Source: Firmicutes bacterium UBA2595
Lineage (GTDB): Bacteria; Bacillota; Thermincolia; Thermincolales; UBA2595
Length of the DNA: 9,624 nucleotides
Reading direction: 5' to 3'
Assembly (NCBI GenBank): GCA_002339745.1
Contig: DDKP01000029.1
Location: forward strand, 687 to 10,310
Each line of letters starts with the position of its first letter. Position 1 is the first letter of the stretch. Below are positions 1-6,310 of this stretch, piece by piece. A program made the position numbers and the translations under genes. The notes beneath the pieces were generated by a model. The model searched no databases. It worked only from the letters and a program-made list of their open reading frames with translations, and was not told where the DNA came from.

Positions 1-29
1 TTGCAACTATTTTAGAATTTTGCTTTCCC

Positions 30-65
30 AAAAAGCAGAGGGCGCTGGATTACCAGCACCCTCTG
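30..65 (-). terminator. Intrinsic terminator of hppA
   Basis: Positions 36-48 and 53-65 form a 13-bp inverted repeat with one mismatch (C43/A58) and a 4-nt loop. Read on the minus strand, the stem is followed by one C and then five T (34-30). It begins 25 bp after the hppA TAA stop. This is the classic Rho-independent layout and should end hppA transcription. The T run is on the minus-strand side only, so it is directional. Confidence 0.85.
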
Positions 66-90
66 AATAGATCACTAACTAAATTATAAC

Positions 91-2205
91 TTAGAAAAGG
101 TTACCGAAGAAACTGTATTCGGCTACCAGTGGAGCAAGGATAAGGGATATTGTACCCATAACCTTGATCAACGGGTTCATGGCAGGTCCGGCTGTATCCT
201 TAAAGGGGTCGCCTACTGTATCCCCAACAACGGCAGCCTTATGGTTATCACTGCCTTTCCCGCCCAGTTGTCCGGTTTCAATATATTTTTTGGCATTGTC
301 CCAGGCGCCGCCGGCATTAGCCATAAACAGGGCTAACAGTACGCCGGAAGCAGTACCGCCGGCTAGAACAGCGCCCAAAGCTAAAGGCCCAAGGATAAAT
401 CCGACCAGAATCGGAGTCCCGATAGCCACGAGACCGGGAGCAACCATCTGCCTAATAGCAGCACGGGTACTGATATCAACGCAACGGGCATAGTCAGGTC
501 TTGCATTGCCTTCCATCAGGCCGGGTATTTCACGGAACTGGCGGCGTACTTCGGCAATCATATCAAACGCGGCCTTACCGACAGCCTCCATAGCAAAGGA
601 AGCCACCAGGAAGGGTACGGTTGCGCCTATGAAAAGACCGATAATAACTATGGGGTTAAGGATGTCGATACCTGTTCCGGCTAATCCTGCCGATTCGGCA
701 TAAGCTGTGAACAGGGCAAGGGCTGTTAATGCGGCGGAACCGATAGCAAAACCTTTTGCCACAGCCGCAGTAGTATTCCCAACGGCATCCAGCTTGTCAG
801 TGTTCTTCCGGACCTCCGGTCCCAGTTCGGCCATTTCGGCAATACCGCCGGCATTGTCGGCAACAGGTCCAAATGAGTCAATAGCTACTACCATACCTGC
901 AGTCGAGAGCATACCCATGGCAGCCATGGCAATACCATAGATACCTAGGCCTTCCAGGGCGTTCTCGGCAAAGAAATAAGCAGCCCAGATAGCCACAACG
1001 ATAACAAGAATCGGGTAAACAGTTGACTTTAAACCAACTGCAAGACCTTTAATGATATTTGTGGCAGGTCCGGTCTGGGAAGCTTCAGCAATTTCCTGGG
1101 CCGGGCGCATATGATAAGAAGTATAAAGTTCAGTTATGTAACCAATAGCTACGTTTGTTACCAAACCCATGACGATACCCACAAAAATCCCTACGGCAAT
1201 GTCACCAAACATAGCTTTAGCCAGTATGAAGCCCACAATAGCTGTAATGATGTTGGTTCCCCAGAGACCGTAATTGAGAGCGGCCTGCGGGTTGGACTCC
1301 TCGCTGGGCATCCTCACAAACTGAGTAGCTATGATGGAAGCAATTATTCCGATAGCGCCAATCATCAGGGGGAACAGCACACCCTGAAGCTGAAGCCCGT
1401 AATCTTTCAGCACGCTGCCGCCGATAACCATTGCAGCAATAGCAGTAGCAGCGTAGGATTCGAACAAGTCGGCGCCCATGCCGGCGGTGTCGCCAACGTT
1501 GTCACCAACATTGTCTGCAATAACGGCAGGGTTCCGCGGGTCATCTTCGGGAATGCCTGCTTCAACTTTACCGACCAGGTCCGCTCCTACGTCAGCGGCT
1601 TTGGTGTAGATGCCCCCGCCAATCCGAGCAAAAAGAGCAACGGCGCTGGCGCCAAAAGCGAAACTGTTAATAACCGCGGGAATTTTGAAGGCCAGGTAAA
1701 GACCGGAAACACCGGCCAAACCTAATCCGGCAACCGACAGACCCATTACAGCGCCGCCGCGGAATGAAATGGTCAAAGCTTTACGGATACCTGTCCGGGC
1801 TGCATTGGTAGTCCGGGCGTTGGACTTGGTCGTACTGACCATTCCGGCATAACCGGCGAAAGCAGACGCAACGGCGCCAACCAGGAAAGAAACAGGTAAT
1901 GCCAGTCTTCCTGTTAACCCCTCAACTTGGGAAGCAGCTTCCGGATCCCCATGAGTAAATAATTCGACAGGAACGAAGAATAATACTATAAAGATGATTG
2001 CAACGATTGGAGCCAAGGTCTTGTACTGGCGGTTGAGAAACGCCATGGCGCCCTCAAAGATGGCATCTGACAGTTCCTTCATCCGGGGTGTTCCCATATC
2101 CTCTTTCAGGACGCTGCTGAGGAACAGGAAGGCAACAATTAATGAAAGAACCCCTGCACCCAAGGAAATCCAGGCCAAAGCAATAGTAGGTTCACTGAAA
2201 CTCAT
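91..2205 (-). CDS. hppA: Membrane-bound, ion-translocating pyrophosphatase (K+-dependent class)
   Basis: Integral membrane enzyme (704 aa, usual length about 650-770) that couples hydrolysis of pyrophosphate to phosphate with pumping of H+ or Na+ across the cytoplasmic membrane. Seen: many hydrophobic segments (the family has about 16 helices); the substrate motif DVGADLVGK at residues 205-213; the Asp-rich stretch DNVGDNVGDTAGMGADLFES at 231-250; GNTTAA at 476-481; and the C-terminal GDTVGDPFKDTAGPAMNP at 661-678. Ala480 sits where K+-independent enzymes carry Lys, so K+ dependence is expected. Glu249 (DLFES) is the semi-conserved gating Glu; its position alone does not settle H+ versus Na+. 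The ATG start is the first in-frame start after an upstream in-frame TGA. Its AGGAG (2220-2224) lies 14 nt from the ATG, unusually far, with only a weak GAGAG nearer. It has its own promoter and terminator, so it is probably a monocistronic unit downstream of the glycolytic operon. Confidence 0.97.
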   Translation of the reverse strand: MSFSEPTIALAWISLGAGVLSLIVAFLFLSSVLKEDMGTPRMKELSDAIFEGAMAFLNRQYKTLAPIVAIIFIVLFFVPVELFTHGDPEAASQVEGLTGRLALPVSFLVGAVASAFAGYAGMVSTTKSNARTTNAARTGIRKALTISFRGGAVMGLSVAGLGLAGVSGLYLAFKIPAVINSFAFGASAVALFARIGGGIYTKAADVGADLVGKVEAGIPEDDPRNPAVIADNVGDNVGDTAGMGADLFESYAATAIAAMVIGGSVLKDYGLQLQGVLFPLMIGAIGIIASIIATQFVRMPSEESNPQAALNYGLWGTNIITAIVGFILAKAMFGDIAVGIFVGIVMGLVTNVAIGYITELYTSYHMRPAQEIAEASQTGPATNIIKGLAVGLKSTVYPILVIVVAIWAAYFFAENALEGLGIYGIAMAAMGMLSTAGMVVAIDSFGPVADNAGGIAEMAELGPEVRKNTDKLDAVGNTTAAVAKGFAIGSAALTALALFTAYAESAGLAGTGIDILNPIVIIGLFIGATVPFLVASFAMEAVGKAAFDMIAEVRRQFREIPGLMEGNARPDYARCVDISTRAAIRQMVAPGLVAIGTPILVGFILGPLALGAVLAGGTASGVLLALFMANAGGAWDNAKKYIETGQLGGKGSDNHKAAVVGDTVGDPFKDTAGPAMNPLIKVMGTISLILAPLVAEYSFFGNLF

Positions 2206-2281
2206 TAGACACTCTCACTCTCCTCTTCCTAATTAATTTTTCAGTTTTTCGGGACTCTCTCTCTGTTGTCCCTGACATCAT
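2192..2281 (-). CDS. Possible 29-codon leader ORF overlapping the hppA start
   Basis: Tandem ATG codons (2281-2279 and 2278-2276) follow an AGGAG motif with 5 or 8 nt spacing, a better ribosome binding site geometry than hppA itself has. The frame runs 29 codons and stops at TGA (2194-2192), 11 nt inside hppA in another frame, so termination here could couple to hppA initiation. The predicted peptide is hydrophilic and basic (9 Arg/Lys, 4 Glu). The Arg/Lys-rich part is encoded by the purine-rich stretch that also holds the hppA ribosome binding site, so its composition may be incidental. I recognise no family. It may be a regulatory leader ORF or a chance frame in a 5' UTR. Confidence 0.25.
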   Translation of the reverse strand: MMSGTTERESRKTEKLIRKRRVRVSNEFQ

Positions 2282-2287
2282 AAAGGC

Positions 2288-2343
2288 TCCTGGTCAGTAT
2301 AGAAATACCAGGAATATATAATTAATCACCCCCCTAACCAGGA
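2288..2343 (-). promoter_or_regulatory. hppA leader hairpin with an alternative arm
   Basis: In the minus-strand RNA, TCCTGGT (2313-2307) can pair perfectly with ACCAGGA (2294-2288) across a 12-nt loop. The 3' arm contains most of the AGGAG that serves the leader ORF starting at 2281, so the stem would hide that ribosome binding site. A second TCCTGGT copy lies 30 nt upstream (2343-2337) and could pair with the same 3' arm instead. Two mutually exclusive pairings over a ribosome binding site resemble a translational switch. It matches no riboswitch class I recognise. The pairing is seen; the function is inference. Confidence 0.35.
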
Positions 2344-2359
2344 TAACCCATGATGGTCA

Positions 2360-2388
2360 ATTATACCACAGGGTGGACAAAAATACAA
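2360..2388 (-). promoter_or_regulatory. SigA-type promoter for hppA
   Basis: On the minus strand, TATAAT (2365-2360) is preceded directly by TGG, an extended -10 element. A TTGTAT hexamer (2388-2383) lies exactly 17 bp upstream as a -35 box; only its TTG matches consensus. Transcription would begin near 2353, giving a 5' UTR of about 148 nt before the hppA ATG. It is the only good promoter I find in the eno-hppA gap and indicates expression of hppA independent of the glycolytic operon. Confidence 0.7.
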
Positions 2389-2433
2389 TAAAATTCGAGG
2401 TAATATAGAGAAGATTCAAAAACTTTTGACAGG

Positions 2434-2475
2434 AACAAGTCCACCCCCTAATACTCTATAGAGGGCAGACCTGTT
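2434..2475 (-). terminator. 3' hairpin after eno, atypical terminator
   Basis: Seven bases after the eno TAG, the minus-strand RNA can form a 13-bp stem (2475-2463 with 2446-2434) with three G-U pairs, no mismatches and a loop of about 16 nt. The G-U pairs appear as mismatches on the plus strand, so the structure suits the minus-strand transcript specifically. No U run follows directly; a TTTTT occurs only about 10 nt further on, inside a small TCAAAA/TTTTGA repeat (2429-2416). It could be a weak terminator allowing read-through to hppA, or an mRNA 3'-end stabiliser. Confidence 0.45.
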
Positions 2476-2481
2476 ATATGA

Positions 2482-3768
2482 CTATTTTTTTATGTTGTAG
2501 AAGGCTTTTATGCCGTTATACTGTGCAATGTCACCCAGTTCTTCCTCGATCCTCAGCAGCTGGTTGTACTTGGCTACCCTGTCTGTCCTGGAAGGCGCGC
2601 CGGTTTTGATCTGTCCCGCATTCACGGCCACAGCGATATCGGCAATGGTGGCATCCTCGGTTTCCCCTGAACGATGAGAAATCACAGAGGTATAGCCCGC
2701 CCGCTTGGCCATTTCGATGGCATTGAAGGTCTCGGTGAGGGTGCCGATCTGGTTGACTTTAATAAGGATGGAGTTGGCCGTGCCCGTTTCTATTCCCCGG
2801 CTTAACCTTTCAGTGTTGGTGACAAAAAGGTCGTCCCCTACCAGCTGTATTTTTTTGCCCAGGCGGGAGGTCAGTTTCTGCCATCCTTCCCAATCATCCT
2901 CGGAAAGACCATCTTCAATGGAAATAATCGGATACTTCTCCAGTAAAGACTCATAAAAATCAATCATTTCATCAGAAGTCTTGATTTTGCCCTCTCCTTC
3001 CAGGACGTACCTGCCGTCCCGGTAGAGTTCAGTAGCAGCAACGTCCAGGGCCAGCATGATGTCATCACCGGGGTTATACCCGGCCTTGGCTACAGCCTCC
3101 ATGATAACGGCCAAGGCCTCTTCATTTGACTGCAGGATAGGGGCAAAGCCTCCTTCGTCGCCAACGGCTGTATTTAAGCCTTTTCCTTTCAGGACAGATT
3201 TGAGGCTGTGGAAAATCTCGGCGCCCATTCTCAGAGCTTCGGCAAAGTTGGGCGCTCCTACCGGCATGACCATAAACTCTTGGATATCCACATTATTATC
3301 GGCATGCTTGCCTCCGTTTAAAATATTCATCATAGGGACCGGAAGCTGTGTGGAATTTATCCCCCCCAGGTACTTATACAGAGGCATTCCCAGCGCATTG
3401 GCAGCTGCCTTGGCCACAGCCATGGAGACACCCAGGATTGCGTTTGCCCCCAGGCGTCCTTTGTTGGGCGTTCCATCCAGGTCAATCATCGTCCGATCCA
3501 GGCCTACCTGGTCCAGGGCATCTAAACCAATGACCTCGGGAGCAATGACGGTGTTAACATTCTCAACCGCCTGCAGGACCCCTCTGCCCAAGTAACGCTC
3601 CTTGTCTCCGTCCCGGAGTTCCACGGCTTCATAAGCGCCGGTTGAGGCGCCCGACGGTACGGCTGCCCTTCCTATCGTCCCATCTTCCAGCAGCACGTCA
3701 ACTTCAATAGTCGGGTTACCCCGTGAATCCAGGATTTCGCGGGCATAAACTTCACCGATAATAGTCAT
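2482..3768 (-). CDS. eno: Enolase (phosphopyruvate hydratase)
   Basis: Cytoplasmic Mg2+-dependent enzyme that interconverts 2-phosphoglycerate and phosphoenolpyruvate. At 428 aa it is full length. Seen: the mobile-loop SGAST at residues 39-43, His155 in NGGKHADN, Glu164, Glu205 in GDEGGFAP, metal ligands Asp242, Glu285 and Asp312, catalytic Lys337 in ILIKVNQIGT, SHRSGETED at 364-372, and Lys388. No active-site residue appears to be missing. The ATG start follows a GGAGG (3782-3778) with 9 nt spacing. It is last in the glycolytic gene string, 96 bp after gpmI. That gap holds a short GGTAA/TTACC inverted repeat but no convincing terminator or promoter, so co-transcription with gpmI is likely. 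Confidence 0.98.
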   Translation of the reverse strand: MTIIGEVYAREILDSRGNPTIEVDVLLEDGTIGRAAVPSGASTGAYEAVELRDGDKERYLGRGVLQAVENVNTVIAPEVIGLDALDQVGLDRTMIDLDGTPNKGRLGANAILGVSMAVAKAAANALGMPLYKYLGGINSTQLPVPMMNILNGGKHADNNVDIQEFMVMPVGAPNFAEALRMGAEIFHSLKSVLKGKGLNTAVGDEGGFAPILQSNEEALAVIMEAVAKAGYNPGDDIMLALDVAATELYRDGRYVLEGEGKIKTSDEMIDFYESLLEKYPIISIEDGLSEDDWEGWQKLTSRLGKKIQLVGDDLFVTNTERLSRGIETGTANSILIKVNQIGTLTETFNAIEMAKRAGYTSVISHRSGETEDATIADIAVAVNAGQIKTGAPSRTDRVAKYNQLLRIEEELGDIAQYNGIKAFYNIKK

Positions 3769-3864
3769 TTCTCATAACCTCCGATTCAAATTGTTTGACT
3801 TTATTTATTTTCCGTTTCCGTATATATCGTCGACTGGTAACCGGCCGCAGTTTACCGGCAAAAG

Positions 3865-5409
3865 TCAACTGATTAACGACTTACCAGTCATTTCCGGGGG
3901 TATTTCCATTCCGAAAAGTTTCAGTATGGTAGGAGCAATATCCTCCAGCCGGCCAGGCTGCAGCCGGGCATTCCTGTGCCGGTCATTGATGTAAATAAAC
4001 GGTACGGGGTTAACAGTATGTGCGGTTTGAGGCTGCCCGGTATCCGGATCTGTCATCTGTTCCACATTCCCGTGATCAGCTGTCACCAATACAATCCCTG
4101 TTTTCTCCTTGACCCGCTCTATTATCCTTGATAAACAGTCGTCAATGGCTTCAACTGCCTTGACAGCCGCTTCCATCACACCGGTATGACCGACCATGTC
4201 CGGGTTGGCAAAATTCAGGATAATTACATCAAATTTATCAGACTCAATTTCCTTCAGTACCGCTTCCGTAACCTCATAAGCACTCATCTCCGGCTTAAGG
4301 TCGTAAGTGGCCACCTTCGGCGAAGGAATGAGAATCCTCTCTTCGCCGTGGTTAGGCGGCTCCACGCCGCCGTTAAAGAAAAAAGTGACGTGGGCGTACT
4401 TTTCGGTCTCGGCAATTCTGAGCTGCCTAATTCCCCTCCCGCTCAGGTATTCTCCCAAGGTATTTACGAGAACCTGAGGTTTGAAGGCCACGGGAGCTTC
4501 AATGGTCTTATCATACTGAGTCATACAGACATAGAAGACCTTGGGGAAACCCTCTTTCCGTTTAAACCCCGAAAAGTCGTCATCCACAAAGGCCCTGGTG
4601 ATTTCCCGGGCCCTGTCGGGCCGAAAATTGTAGAATATTACGGAATCCCCGTCCCGAATGACAGCTACCGGCTCCCCGGTTTCTTTTATTATTACCGTTG
4701 GTTGAACAAATTCATCAGTTTCCCCGATTTCATAAGACTTGGCAACAGCCCCCGAAGCCAGGGTCGCTTTCAACCCCTCGCCAAAAACCATAGCGTTATA
4801 TGCCTTTTCAACCCTATCCCATCTCCTGTCACGGTCCATAGCATAATACCTGCCCATGACAGTCGCAATAGCCCCAAGACCAAGTTCCCGGAACTTGTTT
4901 TCCAGGGAGTCTATGTACTCCCGGGCGTTGGCCGGAGGTACGTCCCTTCCGTCCAGCAGGGCATGGACATAGACATTTTCCAGGTCATGGGCCTTTGCCA
5001 GATCCAGCAAGGCATAAAGATGGGTGATATGACTGTGCACCCCGCCGTCAGACAAAAGCCCGATCAGGTGAAGAGACGACCTTTTTAATTTAACATTTTC
5101 GATAGCCGCCAGAAGCGTCTCATTACGAAAAAAGTCTCCTTCCCTGATAGCCTTGGAAATGCGGGTGAACTCCTGGTAAACTATGCGGCCGGCTCCCATG
5201 TTCAGGTGTCCCACTTCCGAATTGCCCATCTGGCCGTCAGGAAGGCCTACATCTTCTCCGCTGGCGCCCAATTGGGTATGGGGATACTTATCGAGCAAGC
5301 TCCTGTAGTAGGGAGCATTAGCCTTGGCGACTGCATTGCCATCTGTCTCCTGTCGTATTCCCCATCCATCAAGAATTATCAGCATCAACGGTTTACCGTC
5401 AGCCGCCAC
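3865..5409 (-). CDS. gpmI: 2,3-bisphosphoglycerate-independent phosphoglycerate mutase
   Basis: Interconverts 3- and 2-phosphoglycerate through a phosphoserine intermediate. It belongs to the alkaline-phosphatase superfamily, whose Firmicute members use two Mn2+ ions. At 514 aa it has the usual length (about 510). Seen: Asp14 in LILDGWG-like context, nucleophile Ser64 in GNSEVGHLN, substrate-site HSH at 125-127, DGRDVPP at 153-159, GRYYAMDRDRRWDR at 186-199, FRPDRAR at 262-268, Lys337, the metal ligands Asp404 and His408 in NPDMVGHTG, and Asp445-His446 in TADHGN, plus His464. The start is GTG at 5409, supported by AGGAGG 7 nt upstream and by N-terminal alignment to the family. An ATG two bases earlier is out of frame. 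It lies between tpiA and eno as in the B. subtilis operon. Confidence 0.98.
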   Translation of the reverse strand: MAADGKPLMLIILDGWGIRQETDGNAVAKANAPYYRSLLDKYPHTQLGASGEDVGLPDGQMGNSEVGHLNMGAGRIVYQEFTRISKAIREGDFFRNETLLAAIENVKLKRSSLHLIGLLSDGGVHSHITHLYALLDLAKAHDLENVYVHALLDGRDVPPANAREYIDSLENKFRELGLGAIATVMGRYYAMDRDRRWDRVEKAYNAMVFGEGLKATLASGAVAKSYEIGETDEFVQPTVIIKETGEPVAVIRDGDSVIFYNFRPDRAREITRAFVDDDFSGFKRKEGFPKVFYVCMTQYDKTIEAPVAFKPQVLVNTLGEYLSGRGIRQLRIAETEKYAHVTFFFNGGVEPPNHGEERILIPSPKVATYDLKPEMSAYEVTEAVLKEIESDKFDVIILNFANPDMVGHTGVMEAAVKAVEAIDDCLSRIIERVKEKTGIVLVTADHGNVEQMTDPDTGQPQTAHTVNPVPFIYINDRHRNARLQPGRLEDIAPTILKLFGMEIPPEMTGKSLIS

Positions 5410-5416
5410 ATTACTA

Positions 5417-5422
5417 CCTCCT
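5417..5422 (-). promoter_or_regulatory. gpmI ribosome binding site
   Basis: AGGAGG on the minus strand, 7 nt before the gpmI GTG (5409-5407). It also sits 5 nt before an overlapping out-of-frame ATG (5411-5409). The reading frame and family N-terminus decide for GTG. Confidence 0.8.
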
Positions 5423-5436
5423 ATAAGAATCCAGGT

Positions 5437-5537
5437 GTTAGTTGCCAGGCGCCAGTCCTATTTATGGTCACTCGTTACTTGTCATTTGGTTACTTGTCAC
5501 TGGCCACTGGCAGCCAGTCACTACCCATCATTCACTT
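5437..5537. repeat. Degenerate 7-bp-period repeat filling the tpiA-gpmI gap
   Basis: On the plus strand, 5467-5523 divides into units GTCACTC, GTTACTT, GTCATTTG, GTTACTT, GTCACTG, GCCACTG, GCAGCCA, GTCACTA, a loose GTNACTN consensus. An 11-bp piece, GTTACTTGTCA, occurs twice (5474-5484 and 5489-5499). Weaker units extend left (GTTAGTT, GCCAGGC, GCCAGTC at 5437-5457, then a 9-bp break) and right (CCCATCA, TTCACTT at 5524-5537), up to the tpiA stop. A period of 7 does not keep a reading frame, so it is non-coding. It appears to be a slipped-strand heptamer repeat of unknown role. Confidence 0.75.
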
Positions 5538-5538
5538 A

Positions 5539-6297
5539 TCACCGGCCTCTATACTTGATGATACCGGCGAAACTCCCGGCATCCAGGCTGGCCCCGCCAA
5601 CAAGAGCTCCATCGATGTCTTTCTGGTTCATAAGCCCGGAAATGTTGTCCGGTTTAACACTCCCGCCGTACTGGATTCGGACCTGTTCCGCAAGTTCACT
5701 GCCATACATGCCGGCAATCAAATCCCTGATAAAACCTATGACCTGCTGGGCATCTTCGTCGGAGGCGGTTTTTCCCGTCCCAATGGCCCAGACCGGTTCA
5801 TATGCCACTACCAGGTCAACCGCCCGGCTGTTCTCCAGGCCGGCCAACGCTCTTTCAACCTGGGTCTTTACCACCTGTTCAGTAATTCCCTGTTCCCTCT
5901 CATCAAGCCTCTCACCAACACACACAATTGGCCTGAGGCCGTATGAAAACGCGGCCTTTACTTTCCTGTTTACATTTTCATCGGTTTCCCCGAAATACTG
6001 GCGGCGTTCCGAATGGCCAAGAACTACATACCTGCAGCCCATTTCCTTCAACATGAACGGGGAAACTTCTCCCGTAAAGGCTCCCTGGGCCTCCCAGTGC
6101 ATGTTCTGAGCGCCGACGGCTATATTCGTTCCCTCAACTGCTTCAATCACCGCATCAAGAGCCGTAAACGGCGGGCAGACAACTATTTCTGTATCCGTCA
6201 CATCTTCAACCTGGAGAGCCAGCTCCCTTACCAGGGCAATAGCTTCCTCCACCGTTTTATACATTTTCCAGTTTCCCGCAATTATGGGCTTGCGCAC
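5539..6297 (-). CDS. tpiA: Triosephosphate isomerase
   Basis: Cytoplasmic dimeric TIM-barrel enzyme that interconverts dihydroxyacetone phosphate and glyceraldehyde 3-phosphate. At 252 aa from the chosen start it has the usual length (about 250). Seen: Asn9 and Lys11 in AGNWKM, His95 in VLGHSERR, catalytic Glu167 in AYEPVWAIGTG, the phosphate-gripping loop 6 directly after it, YGGSV at 210-214 and GALVGGASL at 230-238. The frame stays open to a GTG at 6306, but that codon lies inside the best ribosome binding site. Starting at GTG 6297 gives the family-typical MRKPIIAGNWKM and correct spacing. It follows pgk by 13 bp, so the two are surely co-transcribed and perhaps translationally coupled. 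A heptamer-repeat spacer separates it from gpmI. Confidence 0.97.
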   Translation of the reverse strand: MRKPIIAGNWKMYKTVEEAIALVRELALQVEDVTDTEIVVCPPFTALDAVIEAVEGTNIAVGAQNMHWEAQGAFTGEVSPFMLKEMGCRYVVLGHSERRQYFGETDENVNRKVKAAFSYGLRPIVCVGERLDEREQGITEQVVKTQVERALAGLENSRAVDLVVAYEPVWAIGTGKTASDEDAQQVIGFIRDLIAGMYGSELAEQVRIQYGGSVKPDNISGLMNQKDIDGALVGGASLDAGSFAGIIKYRGR

Positions 6298-6302
6298 TAC
6301 CC

Positions 6303-6309
6303 TCACCTC
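6303..6309 (-). promoter_or_regulatory. tpiA ribosome binding site that fixes the start
   Basis: Minus-strand GAGGTGA (6309-6303) matches seven bases of the anti-Shine-Dalgarno complement and lies 5 nt before GTG 6297-6295. The upstream GTG (6306-6304) is part of this motif and has no ribosome binding site of its own. Confidence 0.7.
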
Positions 6310-6310
6310 A

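Noticed and set aside
1111..1725. Plus-strand open frame of 204 codons opposite hppA
   Set aside because: Antisense to conserved hppA sequence, low-complexity Ser/Asn-rich translation, no ribosome binding site noted; a shadow frame.
3769..3864. Possible promoter or terminator in the gpmI-eno gap
   Set aside because: A TATATA-like hexamer has no -35 partner, and the GGTAA/TTACC repeat has no following T run. Neither is enough to call.
4186..5088. Plus-strand open frame of 300 codons opposite gpmI
   Set aside because: It lies wholly antisense to a gpmI with every catalytic motif intact. Its translation shows no recognisable domain, and it is explained by the codon usage of the opposite strand.
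5206..6109. Overlapping plus-strand frames across the tpiA-gpmI junction
   Set aside because: They span two genes and the repeat gap on the opposite strand, overlap each other in different frames, and match no family.
6298..6306. Upstream GTG start of tpiA at 6306
   Set aside because: It is part of the GAGGTGA ribosome binding site for GTG 6297 and would add three residues not seen in the usual MRKPII N-terminus.
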